DNA of 26,810 nt from Pseudomonadales bacterium (GTDB taxonomy: Bacteria > Pseudomonadota > Gammaproteobacteria > Pseudomonadales > Halieaceae). Below the pieces are notes generated by a model. The model worked only from the letters and a program-made list of their open reading frames with translations, ran no database searches and was not told where the DNA came from. Each line of letters starts with the position of its first letter. Position 1 is the stretch's first letter. Positions 1 to 8,273 of the stretch are shown in pieces. The stretch is taken from positions 1 to 26,810 of the forward strand of contig JACKNN010000013.1 in NCBI GenBank assembly GCA_024234855.1, in the 5' to 3' direction. Both the position numbers and the translations under genes were made by a program.

Positions 1-2114
1 TGCTCAGCGGCTGCCAGAGCACTCCCGATACCGCCACCCTGGACGCCGCGCCGGTAGCGGAGCCGCGCCCCTCGGCGCGCAGTTATCACGGGAAAGTGCT
101 GCACGACGATTACCTGTGGCTGAAAGACAGCTCCTACCCGGTGGTCGACGACGCGGATATCCTCGCCTATATCGAGCAAGAGAACCAGTGGTACGCCCAG
201 CAGATGGCGCCGCGGCAGGCCCTGGTGGACACCCTGTTCACCGAGATGAAAGGGCGCACGGAGGACGATGTCACCGAGGTACCCTGGCGCGAGGGCGACT
301 ACGACTACCGCTGGCGTTTTGCGCCCGGCTCGGAGTACCGCCTGTGGGAGCGGCGGCCGGTGGCCGGCGGCGACTACGTGGTCATCCTCGACGAGGCGGC
401 CGAGGCGCAGGGACTGGAGTTTTTCACCCGCGGCACCTTCGCGGTCAGCCCCGACGGGCGCTACCTGGCCTGGAGTGCGGACATCAACGGCTCCGAGCGC
501 CACCGTCTGGTGTTCGACGACCTGGAAACCGGCCAGCGCTTTGACGACGGGATAGCCAACGCCGCCAGCGGCGATTTCGCCTGGGCCGCGGATAGCCGGA
601 CCGTCTACTACGGTGAACTGGAACCCGACGGCTGGTACACCCAGCGCATCAAGTCGCACCGCATCGGCACCCCCGCCGGCGAAGACCGGCAGGTATTCTA
701 CAACCCCGACCGCAGTTTTTTTCTCACCCTGCGTGAAAGTACATCGAGGGAGTACGCGCTGATCGAGCTGGACAACCGCACCACCTCGGAAGTGCACTAC
801 TTCCCCACGGATGCCGCGGTGGCGAGCCCGCAGCTGTTCACGCCGCGCCGCGACGGTCACTTCTATTCAGTGGATCACGGCAACGGCCGTTTCTACGTGC
901 TCACCAACGACCAGCACATCAACTTCCGGATCGCCACCACCGGTGAGTCCGTCACCGATGAGCACCACTGGCAGACCCTGCTGCCGCCCTCGGACGAGGT
1001 CTACTACAAGGAGTTCGCGATTTTCGAGGATTTCCTGGCCGTGCAGGAGGTTTCCGACGGGCTGAACCGGGTTCGCATCCGCGAGCACTCCGGCCAGGAG
1101 CACCATGTCGCCTTCCCCGAAACTGTGTATGCCGCCAGCCTGGAACGCAATCCCGAGATCCGCGCCGATACCGTGCGTATCGGCTACGAGTCGATGATCA
1201 CCCCGTATTCGGTCTACGATTACGCCCCTGCCGGTCGCACCCTGACCTTGCGCCGCCAGCAGCACATTCCCAGCGGCTATGACAAGTCGGCCTACGCGAC
1301 CAGCCGCATGTGGGCGCCGGCCCGCGACGGCACCCTGGTGCCGGTGTCGGTGGTGCACCGCAAGGATGTCGACCTGGATGGCAGCGCGCCGCTGGTGATC
1401 GAAGGCTACGGCGCCTACGGATACGGTACCGAGCCCTACTTCTCCGTGGCCCGGCTGAGCTTGCTGGAGCGCGGTGTGGTGTATGCGCTGGTGCATGTGC
1501 GGGGCGGGGATGAGATGGGTCGCCAGTGGTACCTGGACGGCAAGCTGGAGCAGCGCCCGAATACTTTCAATGACTTCGTCGACGGCACGCGCTTTCTCGC
1601 GGCGCGGGGTTACGGTCGCGAAGGCAATATCGCCATCATCGGCGGCAGCGCCGGTGGCGAACTGGTCGGCGCGGCGGTGATCCAGGCCCCCGAGCTGTAC
1701 CGCGCCGCCGTGCTGCTGGTGCCCTTCGTGGACGTGTTAAACACCATGCTGGATGCCTCCCTGCCGCTGACCCCGCCGGAGTGGGAAGAATGGGGCAACC
1801 CCGTCGAGTCCGCCGCGGCCTTCGAGCTGATCAGTTCCTACAGTCCCTACGACAATATCGCGGCGCGGGACTACCCGGCCATGCTGGTTACCGGCGGGCT
1901 AAACGACCCCCGGGTGACGTACTGGGAACCGGTCAAGTGGACCGCGAAAATGCGTGCCATGAAAACCGACGACAACGAACTGATCATGAACATCAACATG
2001 GGCGCCGGCCACCAGGGCAAGTCGGGACGCTACGCATCGCTGTATGAGAAGGCACAGGTGTACGCCTTCATTCTCACCCAGCTGCAGAATACGCAGGACG
2101 GTGCACCGCAATGA
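1..2114 (+). CDS. Prolyl oligopeptidase family serine peptidase (S9A), lipoprotein, 5' truncated
   Basis: The reading frame enters from outside the window; the first whole codon is at position 3. It opens with Leu-Ser-Gly-Cys (codons 3-14), a good lipobox, so the protein is probably a lipoprotein cleaved before this Cys; the signal peptide start lies upstream. A GTG at 96 is in frame but would remove the lipobox. An N-terminal beta-propeller is followed by an alpha/beta-hydrolase domain. The catalytic triad is visible: Ser in GGSAGGE (codon 1647), Asp in NDPRV (codon 1905) and His in GAGHQGK (codon 2010). The motif VHVRGGDEMGRQW is typical of the oligopeptidase B / prolyl oligopeptidase branch. 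Expected role: cleavage of short peptides at an internal Pro or basic residue at the cell envelope. The stop overlaps the next gene's start (ATGA), so the two are probably co-translated. Family assignment is secure; exact specificity is not. Confidence 0.93.
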   Translation, partial: LSGCQSTPDTATLDAAPVAEPRPSARSYHGKVLHDDYLWLKDSSYPVVDDADILAYIEQENQWYAQQMAPRQALVDTLFTEMKGRTEDDVTEVPWREGDYDYRWRFAPGSEYRLWERRPVAGGDYVVILDEAAEAQGLEFFTRGTFAVSPDGRYLAWSADINGSERHRLVFDDLETGQRFDDGIANAASGDFAWAADSRTVYYGELEPDGWYTQRIKSHRIGTPAGEDRQVFYNPDRSFFLTLRESTSREYALIELDNRTTSEVHYFPTDAAVASPQLFTPRRDGHFYSVDHGNGRFYVLTNDQHINFRIATTGESVTDEHHWQTLLPPSDEVYYKEFAIFEDFLAVQEVSDGLNRVRIREHSGQEHHVAFPETVYAASLERNPEIRADTVRIGYESMITPYSVYDYAPAGRTLTLRRQQHIPSGYDKSAYATSRMWAPARDGTLVPVSVVHRKDVDLDGSAPLVIEGYGAYGYGTEPYFSVARLSLLERGVVYALVHVRGGDEMGRQWYLDGKLEQRPNTFNDFVDGTRFLAARGYGREGNIAIIGGSAGGELVGAAVIQAPELYRAAVLLVPFVDVLNTMLDASLPLTPPEWEEWGNPVESAAAFELISSYSPYDNIAARDYPAMLVTGGLNDPRVTYWEPVKWTAKMRAMKTDDNELIMNINMGAGHQGKSGRYASLYEKAQVYAFILTQLQNTQDGAPQ

Positions 2115-4135
2115 ACCGATTGCGCGGCCGCTTTGCTGCCCTGCCGTTGTTGCTGCTGCTGGGCGGCACCTGCCTGTTCGCGCTGGCCACGCCGACACTG
2201 GCTACTCAGCCTTACCTGATCGGTCGCGGTATCAGCGATATCACTGGGCCATTGGTCGGTGTACCCCTGTGGGGTTTTGGGCGCCCCGACCAGGTCGGTG
2301 AGGGGCTCCATATCCGCCTGCGCTCACGCGCCTTTGTCATCGCCCAGGCCGACTCACCCGACAAGCGGCTGGTGTTTGCCAGTGTCGACCTGGGCAGCAT
2401 CGATCACCACATGACCCTGGAAGTGCTGGAACGACTCCAGCAGCGCTTCGGGCAGCAGTACACGCTGGCCAACATCATGATCAGCGCCACCCACACCCAC
2501 TCGGGACCGGGAGGCTACTGGCAGTCGAGAACCGCGACCGGCCTGGATGGCGGCCTCTACCCGGATCACTTTGACGCCATCGCCACGGGTATTACCGACT
2601 CCATTGTGAAGGCCCACCGGGACCTCCAGCCCGGCGAGATCCTGATCAACAGCGGCCGCGTCGCCAATGCGGGCGCCAACCGCTCACTGGTCGCGTACCT
2701 TGAAAACCCGGAGCAGGAGCGGGCCCGCTATCGCGACAATACCAACACCCGAATGACCCTGCTGAAATTCCTCGATGACTCCGGTGAGATTGGCATGCTC
2801 AACTGGTACGCACTGCACCCCACCGCGATGAACTTCTACAACCACCTGGTCTCCGGCGATCACAAGGGTTATGCCTCATTGCAGGTGGAGCATGATCGCG
2901 GCACCCGCTATGACTCCGCGGATGACTTTGTTGCAGCCTTCGCCCAGGCCGACCCCGGCGACGTCACCCCCAATACCAACCTCGACAATACCGGACCCGG
3001 TGACACCGACGTGGAAACAACCCGCATCATGGGGCAACGCCAGGTGGACGTGGCGCTGGAACTGTTCGCCAATGCGCAGGACCGATTGGCCGGCCCCATC
3101 GAGACCCGGCAGATTTATATCGACCTGAGCAATTACGCAGTCGAGGATCGCTTTACCGGTAACGGCCTGCAACACACCTGCCCCTCCGCCTACGGCTACT
3201 CCTTTGCGGGTGGCTCGACCGAAGACGGCGGCGGGCATTTCCTGTTCCGGGAGGGGATGACTGAACAACAATGGTGGCGGGACTGGCTGATTCGCCTGGT
3301 CACGGGCGCGCCCAAATGGACACAGGCGGTCAAAACCTGCCAGCAGCCGAAGCCGATCCTGTTTGAAACCGGCAGCGGCGATCCGCCCCTGCAGTCGCAA
3401 ATCCACTCCATCACCCTGGCCCGTATCGGGCAGCTGGTAATCCTGGCGGTGCCGGTCGAAGTGACCACGATGGCGGGCAGGCGACTGCGTGACACGGTCA
3501 TGACCGAACTGGGCGACTGGGCGCAGTATATTGTCCTGGCGGGCTACACCAATGGCTACAGCGGCTATGTCACCACGCCGGAAGAATACATGCTTCAGCA
3601 GTACGAAGCGGGCCACACCCTGCACGGGCGCTGGACCCTACCCGCCTACCAGCAGCTTGCCAGCCAGGTCGCCAGCGCCCTGCAATCAGGCGCGCCCCTG
3701 GTCTCCGATATCAGCTACGACGACTGGCGCGGCAAGTCAGCAGGCAGGCCCCTGCCGACAGGAAACTCCAACAGCCCGACCATAGAGCCCCGTGCCGGCG
3801 AGGTCATGGTAGCTGCCAGGGATCGCTATCAGCCGGGCCAGTCGGTGGTCGTGGAGTTCCGGTCGGCCAACCCCACCGCTCACTTCCCCGAGCTGGGAAA
3901 GCACCTGATCGTTGAGCGGGAAACCGCAACGGGGTGGCAGGTTATCGCCGATGACGGCGACTGGGCTACCCGGGTGCGCTGGCGCGAGGACCGCGGTGTT
4001 ACAGTCGCGCGCCTGAGCTGGGATATCCCCGCCGCTACCAGCCCGGGCAGCTACCGGCTGACGCACCGCGGCATCGACCCCTCTGGCAGGCGGTTTAGCG
4101 GTAGCTCCAGGGCTTTCGAGGTCGGCGCGCTCTAG
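2111..4135 (+). CDS. Secreted neutral ceramidase (neutral/alkaline non-lysosomal)
   Basis: 674 aa. Residues 1-31 form a signal peptide (Arg-rich start, then a Leu-rich core), so the enzyme is exported. Family function: hydrolysis of the N-acyl bond of ceramide to sphingosine and fatty acid. Seen: the N-terminal GRGISDITGP, the zinc-binding HTHSGPGG (His128, His130), a later HPTAMN...DHKGYAS block matching the second metal-site region, the long catalytic domain, and a C-terminal Ig-like domain from about residue 540, as in family members. The expected nucleophile motif GDVSPN (Ser274 in the Pseudomonas aeruginosa enzyme, Ser354 in human) reads GDVTPN here, with Thr286 at codon 2966. This gene starts inside the stop codon of the upstream peptidase, which suggests joint expression for scavenging of peptides and sphingolipids. 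A weak stem followed by seven T lies at its end. Family sure; activity uncertain because of Thr286. Confidence 0.93.
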   Translation: MNRLRGRFAALPLLLLLGGTCLFALATPTLATQPYLIGRGISDITGPLVGVPLWGFGRPDQVGEGLHIRLRSRAFVIAQADSPDKRLVFASVDLGSIDHHMTLEVLERLQQRFGQQYTLANIMISATHTHSGPGGYWQSRTATGLDGGLYPDHFDAIATGITDSIVKAHRDLQPGEILINSGRVANAGANRSLVAYLENPEQERARYRDNTNTRMTLLKFLDDSGEIGMLNWYALHPTAMNFYNHLVSGDHKGYASLQVEHDRGTRYDSADDFVAAFAQADPGDVTPNTNLDNTGPGDTDVETTRIMGQRQVDVALELFANAQDRLAGPIETRQIYIDLSNYAVEDRFTGNGLQHTCPSAYGYSFAGGSTEDGGGHFLFREGMTEQQWWRDWLIRLVTGAPKWTQAVKTCQQPKPILFETGSGDPPLQSQIHSITLARIGQLVILAVPVEVTTMAGRRLRDTVMTELGDWAQYIVLAGYTNGYSGYVTTPEEYMLQQYEAGHTLHGRWTLPAYQQLASQVASALQSGAPLVSDISYDDWRGKSAGRPLPTGNSNSPTIEPRAGEVMVAARDRYQPGQSVVVEFRSANPTAHFPELGKHLIVERETATGWQVIADDGDWATRVRWREDRGVTVARLSWDIPAATSPGSYRLTHRGIDPSGRRFSGSSRAFEVGAL

Positions 4136-4148
4136 CCGGGCTTTTTTT
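4123..4148 (+). terminator. Possible weak intrinsic terminator after the ceramidase gene
   Basis: A short CGGC/GCCG stem (4123-4126 with 4135-4138) overlaps the ceramidase stop codon. It is followed by GG, C and seven T (4142-4148). The stem is only 4 bp, so termination here is plausible but weak. The site lies between two convergent genes. Confidence 0.3.
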
Positions 4149-4196
4149 GCCACCATACATTCCTCGGAGTCGTCCCTGGCACCATCAGGCCATCGG

Positions 4197-5033
4197 CTAC
4201 TCCCCTGCAAGCACCTCACACTTGTACGAGCCGCCGCCCTCCTCTGCCAGCGCTGGCGCGAGCCTTGGCAGCAGGCCCGCCATTTTTTCCAACAGCTTCC
4301 AGGGGGGATTGACCACCAACATGCCCGCCGCCGTCATACCCCTGGCGGCCGAATCCGGGGCGACGCCCAACTCGAAGCGCTGCACGTTCCTGATGCCGCT
4401 GCGGGCGATACGGGTTTCCAGCTCGTCAATCCTGCGCCGCTCCACAACCGGGTACCAGAGGGCGTAGATGCCGTGGCTGAATTTCCGGCAGGCCGCCAGC
4501 AGGCGATCCACCACCAGGTCGTAATCGGACTTGACCTCGTAGGAGGGGTCTATCAGCACCAGGCCACGGCGACTGGTGGGCGGCAGCAATGCCTGCAGGC
4601 CCTCGAAGCCATCCTGGCACTGGACTTTCATGCGCCGGTTACCGGCCAGGTTGGCGCGCAACAACTCGTAGTCCCGGGGGTGCAGCTCAAACAACCAGGC
4701 CCGGTCCTGGGGGCGCAGGAAATACCCGGCGATAGCTGGCGAGCCCGGGTAGAAGGCCAGTTCGTCCGCGGCGTTGAAGGCCTGGATCACCTCAAAGTAA
4801 CGGGCCATCTCGGGGTAGTCCTGCGGCTGCAGCCTGCCTATGCCACCGGCGTATTCCCGCAATTTCAGCGCAGCGGCCGAGTGCAGGTCGTAGAGACCGG
4901 CGCCGGCATGCGTGTCGATATACTCGAATGGCGTGGCTTTGCGGACCAGGTGCTCCAGTATCTCGACCAGCACGACGTGCTTGATGAGGTCGGCGAAATT
5001 GCCGGCGTGAAAGGCGTGTCTATAGCTTAACAA
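4197..5033 (-). CDS. rlmJ: 23S rRNA (adenine(2030)-N6)-methyltransferase RlmJ
   Basis: 278 aa, close to the about 280 aa of E. coli RlmJ. The enzyme methylates N6 of A2030 in 23S rRNA using S-adenosylmethionine. The N-terminus LSYRHAFHAGNFADLIKH is the family signature and fixes the start at a TTG codon (5031-5033); the ribosome-binding site is weak (a GAG about 9 bases upstream). Seen: a DTHAGAGLYDL block (SAM-binding motif I region), the catalytic LIDPSYE motif (a DPPY-type motif with Ser in third position), and HGIYALWYPV further on. It lies 55 bases downstream of ppnP in the same direction and converges with the ceramidase gene. Housekeeping gene; assignment confident. Confidence 0.95.
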   Translation of the reverse strand: MLSYRHAFHAGNFADLIKHVVLVEILEHLVRKATPFEYIDTHAGAGLYDLHSAAALKLREYAGGIGRLQPQDYPEMARYFEVIQAFNAADELAFYPGSPAIAGYFLRPQDRAWLFELHPRDYELLRANLAGNRRMKVQCQDGFEGLQALLPPTSRRGLVLIDPSYEVKSDYDLVVDRLLAACRKFSHGIYALWYPVVERRRIDELETRIARSGIRNVQRFELGVAPDSAARGMTAAGMLVVNPPWKLLEKMAGLLPRLAPALAEEGGGSYKCEVLAGE

Positions 5034-5088
5034 GTGCTGGGCTCACTGCTTTCCCGGCCGGGCGCAATACCGGTAAACCCTGGTCGGC

Positions 5089-5403
5089 TCACTTGATATA
5101 GGAACAGCAATAGTCGGTGAGACTTTGCACTTGCAGGTTGAATTTCGAGTTCGCCGGCACCTCGAACTGTTCGCCTCCGGTAATCGTTTTCCAGCTCTCG
5201 TCCCCGGCCACGCGCACCTCCAGCTGGCCCGAGAGAATTTCCATGATCTCCTTGTCCGCCGTGCCGAACTCGTACTCCCCGGGGAACATGATACCGAGGG
5301 TCTTTTTACTGCCGTCGGCAAAAATCAGGGTGCGGCTGATGACCTTGCCGTCAAAGTAGATATTGGCTTCCTTGACGGCCGTTACGTTCCTGAATTCCGA
5401 CAT
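5089..5403 (-). CDS. ppnP: Pyrimidine/purine nucleoside phosphorylase PpnP (DUF1255, YaiE family)
   Basis: 104 aa, a single small cupin-like beta-barrel. Family function: phosphorolysis of several nucleosides to free base and ribose 1-phosphate. Recognised from the MSEFRNVTAVKEANIYFDGK start, FADGSKKTLGIMFPGEYEF, and the closing EQFEVPANSKFNLQV...DYCCSYI. The ATG at 5401-5403 is chosen because it gives the conserved N-terminus and has GAGGA about 8 bases upstream; longer in-frame extensions add non-conserved residues. rlmJ follows 55 bases downstream in the same direction; the MFS gene ends 131 bases upstream. A candidate promoter lies in that gap (5467-5494). Confidence 0.92.
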   Translation of the reverse strand: MSEFRNVTAVKEANIYFDGKVISRTLIFADGSKKTLGIMFPGEYEFGTADKEIMEILSGQLEVRVAGDESWKTITGGEQFEVPANSKFNLQVQSLTDYCCSYIK

Positions 5404-5466
5404 GCAGTGTGTCCTCGAGTGCAATTGCCTGCCACCGGCAGCGGGCGCGGGAGCGCGCCGGCGGGC

Positions 5467-5494
5467 AGTGTACTACGACAGGATGCATTGCAAA
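5467..5494 (-). promoter_or_regulatory. Candidate sigma-70 promoter for ppnP-rlmJ
   Basis: On the minus strand TACACT (5467-5472) serves as a -10 and TTTGCA (5489-5494) as a -35, with a 16-base spacer; each matches consensus at 4 of 6. It is placed about 65 bases upstream of the ppnP start, in the gap after the MFS gene. Confidence 0.35.
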
Positions 5495-5534
5495 CAGATC
5501 TGCCCGGCGATGGCGCGCCCACCCGCAGCGGGCA

Positions 5535-6833
5535 TCACGCCTGGCGCTCACCCAGCAGCACCAGCATCAGCGCCGCCACCGCCGAGCCCAGCGCCATCAC
5601 AAAGGCCACCGTGGCCAGGCCCTGCCCGCTTTCAAACAGGAAGCCGGCGACAATGGGACCCAGCACCGCGCCACCGCGGCCTACCCCGATCACGAAGCCG
5701 GTGCCCCCGGCCCGCACCCTGGTGGGAAAGGCCTGGGCGAAAATCGCGTACAGTCCCACCACGGCGGAGTTGGTGAAAAAACCGGCGCAGGCCGCCACCA
5801 GGGCCAACTCGCTGATATCGGCCTGGCCGCGGCCGAAGATATTGATCATGACCACCGAGCCCAGCATCGCAGCGATCACCAGCACGCGCACATTGAAGCG
5901 CTGGGTGAGCCCGCTCAGGACAATGGAGCCGGCCAGCCCGCCCACGTTGGCCCACACCAGCACGCTGCCGGCGTAGGCCGCGGTGAACCCCATGTCGACC
6001 ACAATCTTCGGAATCCATTTCAGGATGAAGTAAAAGGTCATGATGTGGGCGAGGTAGGCCAGGGTCAGCAACAGCGTCACCCGCAGCAGTCCCGGGGAAA
6101 ACAACTCACCCCAGCCGGCCCGCGCGGGCCCGGCAGCGGGCCGGGGCAGGGCGGTGATCTGTTCGTGTCCCATGCGCCCCAGGGTGGCGTTCACCCGCTG
6201 CAGCGCGCGCGGTGGCTGGCGGAGCAGCAGGAAGGATACGGATTCGGGCAACAGGATCCAGGTCACGGGAATCAGCAGCGCGGTGAACAGGGCCCCGAAC
6301 TCGAACACCGCGCGCCAGTCGAAGCGCGCCAGCAGCGCCGAGGCGATCGCGCCACCCACGATCACTCCCAGGGGGTAACCCGCCGCCATCAGCGAGACAC
6401 AGGCGCTGCGCCGGCGGGCGTTGGCATATTCCGCGGCCACGGCGTTGACCGAGGCCAGCATGCCGCCTATGCCCAGACCGGTGGCAAACCGGATCAGGGA
6501 CAGGGACAGGATGCTGTCGGCCAGCGCCGCCAGCAGCATGCCCGCCGACATGACCACCAGGCAGGCAAGGATGGTCGGGCGGCGGCCGTGGCGATCGGCC
6601 AGTCCGCCAATGGCGACCGAGCCCAGCGCCATGCCAGCCAGCTCCATGGACAGCACTATGCCCAGGGTGCCGCGACTGATGCCCCACTCCTCGGAGATCC
6701 CCGGGGCCGCGAAACTGATCGCGAGCACGTCGAAGCCGTCCAGGGCGAGCAAGACAATGCACAGGGCGATGACGATGTACTGCAGTCGCCCCATGGGAGA
6801 GTTGTCGATGATTGCCTGGGGATCTTGGTTCAT
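5535..6833 (-). CDS. MFS transporter, aromatic acid:H+ symporter (AAHS)-like
   Basis: 432 aa with about 12 predicted membrane helices. The cytoplasmic loop motif GGLADRHGRRPT (MFS motif A) and the opening helix LDGFDVLAISFAAPGISEEWG are characteristic of the AAHS family (PcaK/BenK/MhpT-like), which imports benzoate-type or hydroxylated aromatic acids with protons in the inner membrane. The ATG at 6831-6833 is chosen because the usual N-terminal leader of the family, a short acidic stretch before MGRLQYI, begins there; further upstream codons read through a probable promoter. The gene is divergent from the FAD monooxygenase, 157 bases apart, so the pair may share regulation. Substrate is not known; a different carboxylate is possible. 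Confidence 0.87.
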   Translation of the reverse strand: MNQDPQAIIDNSPMGRLQYIVIALCIVLLALDGFDVLAISFAAPGISEEWGISRGTLGIVLSMELAGMALGSVAIGGLADRHGRRPTILACLVVMSAGMLLAALADSILSLSLIRFATGLGIGGMLASVNAVAAEYANARRRSACVSLMAAGYPLGVIVGGAIASALLARFDWRAVFEFGALFTALLIPVTWILLPESVSFLLLRQPPRALQRVNATLGRMGHEQITALPRPAAGPARAGWGELFSPGLLRVTLLLTLAYLAHIMTFYFILKWIPKIVVDMGFTAAYAGSVLVWANVGGLAGSIVLSGLTQRFNVRVLVIAAMLGSVVMINIFGRGQADISELALVAACAGFFTNSAVVGLYAIFAQAFPTRVRAGGTGFVIGVGRGGAVLGPIVAGFLFESGQGLATVAFVMALGSAVAALMLVLLGERQA

Positions 6834-6857
6834 TATTATTCCAGGTGGCGAGGCGCC

Positions 6858-6886
6858 AGTGTAGTACGCCGGCAAGCCCTCGCCAA
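6858..6886 (-). promoter_or_regulatory. Candidate sigma-70 promoter for the MFS transporter
   Basis: On the minus strand TACACT (6858-6863) and TTGGCG (6881-6886) are separated by 17 bases, each matching consensus at 4 of 6. It would give a 5' leader of about 20 bases before the ATG at 6833. Confidence 0.4.
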
Positions 6887-6939
6887 ATAACCCCACGGGG
6901 GAATGGGTGAGGCCTGGCGCAGATGCTAAGGTCGTCCTT

Positions 6940-6945
6940 CATAAT
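6940..6945 (+). promoter_or_regulatory. Candidate -10 element for the FAD monooxygenase
   Basis: CATAAT matches the -10 consensus at 5 of 6 and lies about 46 bases upstream of the TTG start. I find no convincing -35 at 16-18 bases, which would fit an activator-dependent promoter. Confidence 0.35.
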
Positions 6946-6950
6946 AAACT

Positions 6951-6970
6951 CGGCCGGCCCGTACCGGCCG
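6951..6970 (+). repeat. Perfect 7-bp inverted repeat in the divergent control region
   Basis: CGGCCGG (6951-6957) and CCGGCCG (6964-6970) form a perfect inverted repeat around 6 bases. It begins 5 bases after the candidate -10 CATAAT, so it would cover the transcription start. It could be a repressor operator or a leader hairpin upstream of the AGAGGA ribosome-binding site. Such GC-only palindromes also arise by chance in GC-rich DNA. Confidence 0.4.
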
Positions 6971-6990
6971 GATAAGAGAGGACAGTTGCC

Positions 6991-8235
6991 TTGGAAATTT
7001 CCATCATAGGCGGTGGCATCGGTGGCCTGACAACCGCACTCGCGCTGCACCAGGCGGGCATTCCCTGCAGGATTTACGAGAGCGTTCCCGAGCTGCGCGA
7101 ACTGGGCGTGGGGATCAACCTGCTGCCACACGCCGTGCGCGAACTGGAAGCCCTCGGCCTGCTGCCCGAACTGCGCAAGGTAGCCGTGGAAACGGCGGAA
7201 CTTTGCTACTTCAACAAGCTGGGCCAGTTGATCTGGCGGGAGCCACGCGGCCTCGAGGCCGGTTACCGCTGGCCGCAATTCTCCGTGCACCGGGGCCAGT
7301 TGCAGGGGCTGTTACAGCGCGCGGTAGTGGAGCGCCTGGGAAGGGATGCCCTGCGCCTGGGCCACCACCTGCAGGGCTACGACACCGCCTCAGACGGCTC
7401 GTTGACGCTGAACTTTATCGACCGCAAAAGCGGATCCACCCTGCCGCCGCGCCAGGCCGACTGCGTGATCGCCGCCGACGGCATCCACTCCCGGGTGCGC
7501 GCCATGCATTACCCCGACGAGGGCATGCCGGTCTGGAACGGCGCCATCCTGTGGCGCGGGGTGACCGAGTCGGAGCCCTTCCTGACCGGTCGCTCCATGT
7601 TCATGGCGGGACACCAGGACCAGAAATTCGTGTGCTACCCGATCAGCGCCGAGCACTACCGCAGGGGCAAGTCCTACACCAACTGGATCGCCGAGCTGCG
7701 TTACGAGCCGCAGGCGCTGGCATCCCGGGAGGACTGGAACCGCCCCGGCGTACTGGCGGATTTCCTGCCGCAGTTCGAGTCCTGGCAATTCGACTGGCTG
7801 GACATTCCCAACATGATACGCAATGCCTCCGTTATCTACGAGTTTCCCATGGTCGATCGCGACCCGGTGGACGCCTGGGCTTTCGGCCGGGTGGTTCTGC
7901 TGGGCGACGCCGCCCACCCCATGTATCCCATCGGTTCCAACGGCGCCTCCCAGGGTATTCTCGATGCCGCCTGCATCACCCGCATGCTGCGTGAACACGC
8001 CAGCCCCGAGGCGGCCTTTGCCGCCTACGATGCCGAGCGCCGCCCCAAGGCCTCGGCCATTGTCCTGGCCAACCGCCAGAACGGCCCGGAGCAGGTGATG
8101 CAAATGGCCGAGGAGCGCGCCCCGGATGGCTTCGAGGACATCGCGGATGTCATCGATTACGCTGAACTCGAGGCGATCGCCCGGCGCTACAAGCAGATCG
8201 CCGGGTTCGACAAAAGCGCCCTCAACCAGTTATGA
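6991..8235 (+). CDS. FAD-dependent monooxygenase (aromatic hydroxylase, PhzS/salicylate hydroxylase-like)
   Basis: 414 aa, a class A flavoprotein hydroxylase. Seen: N-terminal GGGIGG (residues 7-12) for the FAD ADP moiety, the DG motif CVIAADGIHSRVR near residue 160, and GDAAHPMYPIGSNGASQ (Asp306) for the FAD ribityl/phosphate. It would insert one oxygen atom into an aromatic or cyclic substrate using NAD(P)H and O2; the overall pattern is nearest to PhzS-like or 3-/6-hydroxylating family members. The start is a TTG: the frame has a TAA at 6973-6975 and no ATG or GTG between, and AGAGGAC sits about 8 bases upstream. It is divergent from an aromatic-acid-type transporter and followed by an SDR, which supports a catabolic role. 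The substrate is unknown. Confidence 0.9.
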   Translation: MEISIIGGGIGGLTTALALHQAGIPCRIYESVPELRELGVGINLLPHAVRELEALGLLPELRKVAVETAELCYFNKLGQLIWREPRGLEAGYRWPQFSVHRGQLQGLLQRAVVERLGRDALRLGHHLQGYDTASDGSLTLNFIDRKSGSTLPPRQADCVIAADGIHSRVRAMHYPDEGMPVWNGAILWRGVTESEPFLTGRSMFMAGHQDQKFVCYPISAEHYRRGKSYTNWIAELRYEPQALASREDWNRPGVLADFLPQFESWQFDWLDIPNMIRNASVIYEFPMVDRDPVDAWAFGRVVLLGDAAHPMYPIGSNGASQGILDAACITRMLREHASPEAAFAAYDAERRPKASAIVLANRQNGPEQVMQMAEERAPDGFEDIADVIDYAELEAIARRYKQIAGFDKSALNQL

Positions 8236-8273
8236 GTGCCGATGTCCAGGTGATGATCGTACCGGGGGTGTAA
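8232..8273 (+). other. 13-codon mini-ORF overlapping the monooxygenase stop (possible gene remnant)
   Basis: The stop of the monooxygenase is part of ATGA, and the ATG opens a frame of 13 residues, MSADVQVMIVPGV, then TAA. A 4-base overlap is the classic arrangement of coupled genes, and MIVPG resembles the first beta-strand of serine hydrolases of the RBBP9/YdeN type. It may be the stub of a lost gene or chance. It is in the same frame as the downstream SDR, but that gene has its own strong ribosome-binding site. Confidence 0.2.

Noticed and set aside
5034..5088. A terminator between ppnP and rlmJ
   Set aside because: The GC palindrome CCCGGCCGGG is present, but without a T-run on the minus strand; read-through is more likely.
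5409..6890. A 493-codon plus-strand open frame opposite the MFS gene
   Set aside because: Its translation is Gln/Gly/His/Arg-rich with no domain, the pattern of an antisense frame in GC-rich DNA; the minus-strand MFS gene explains the region.
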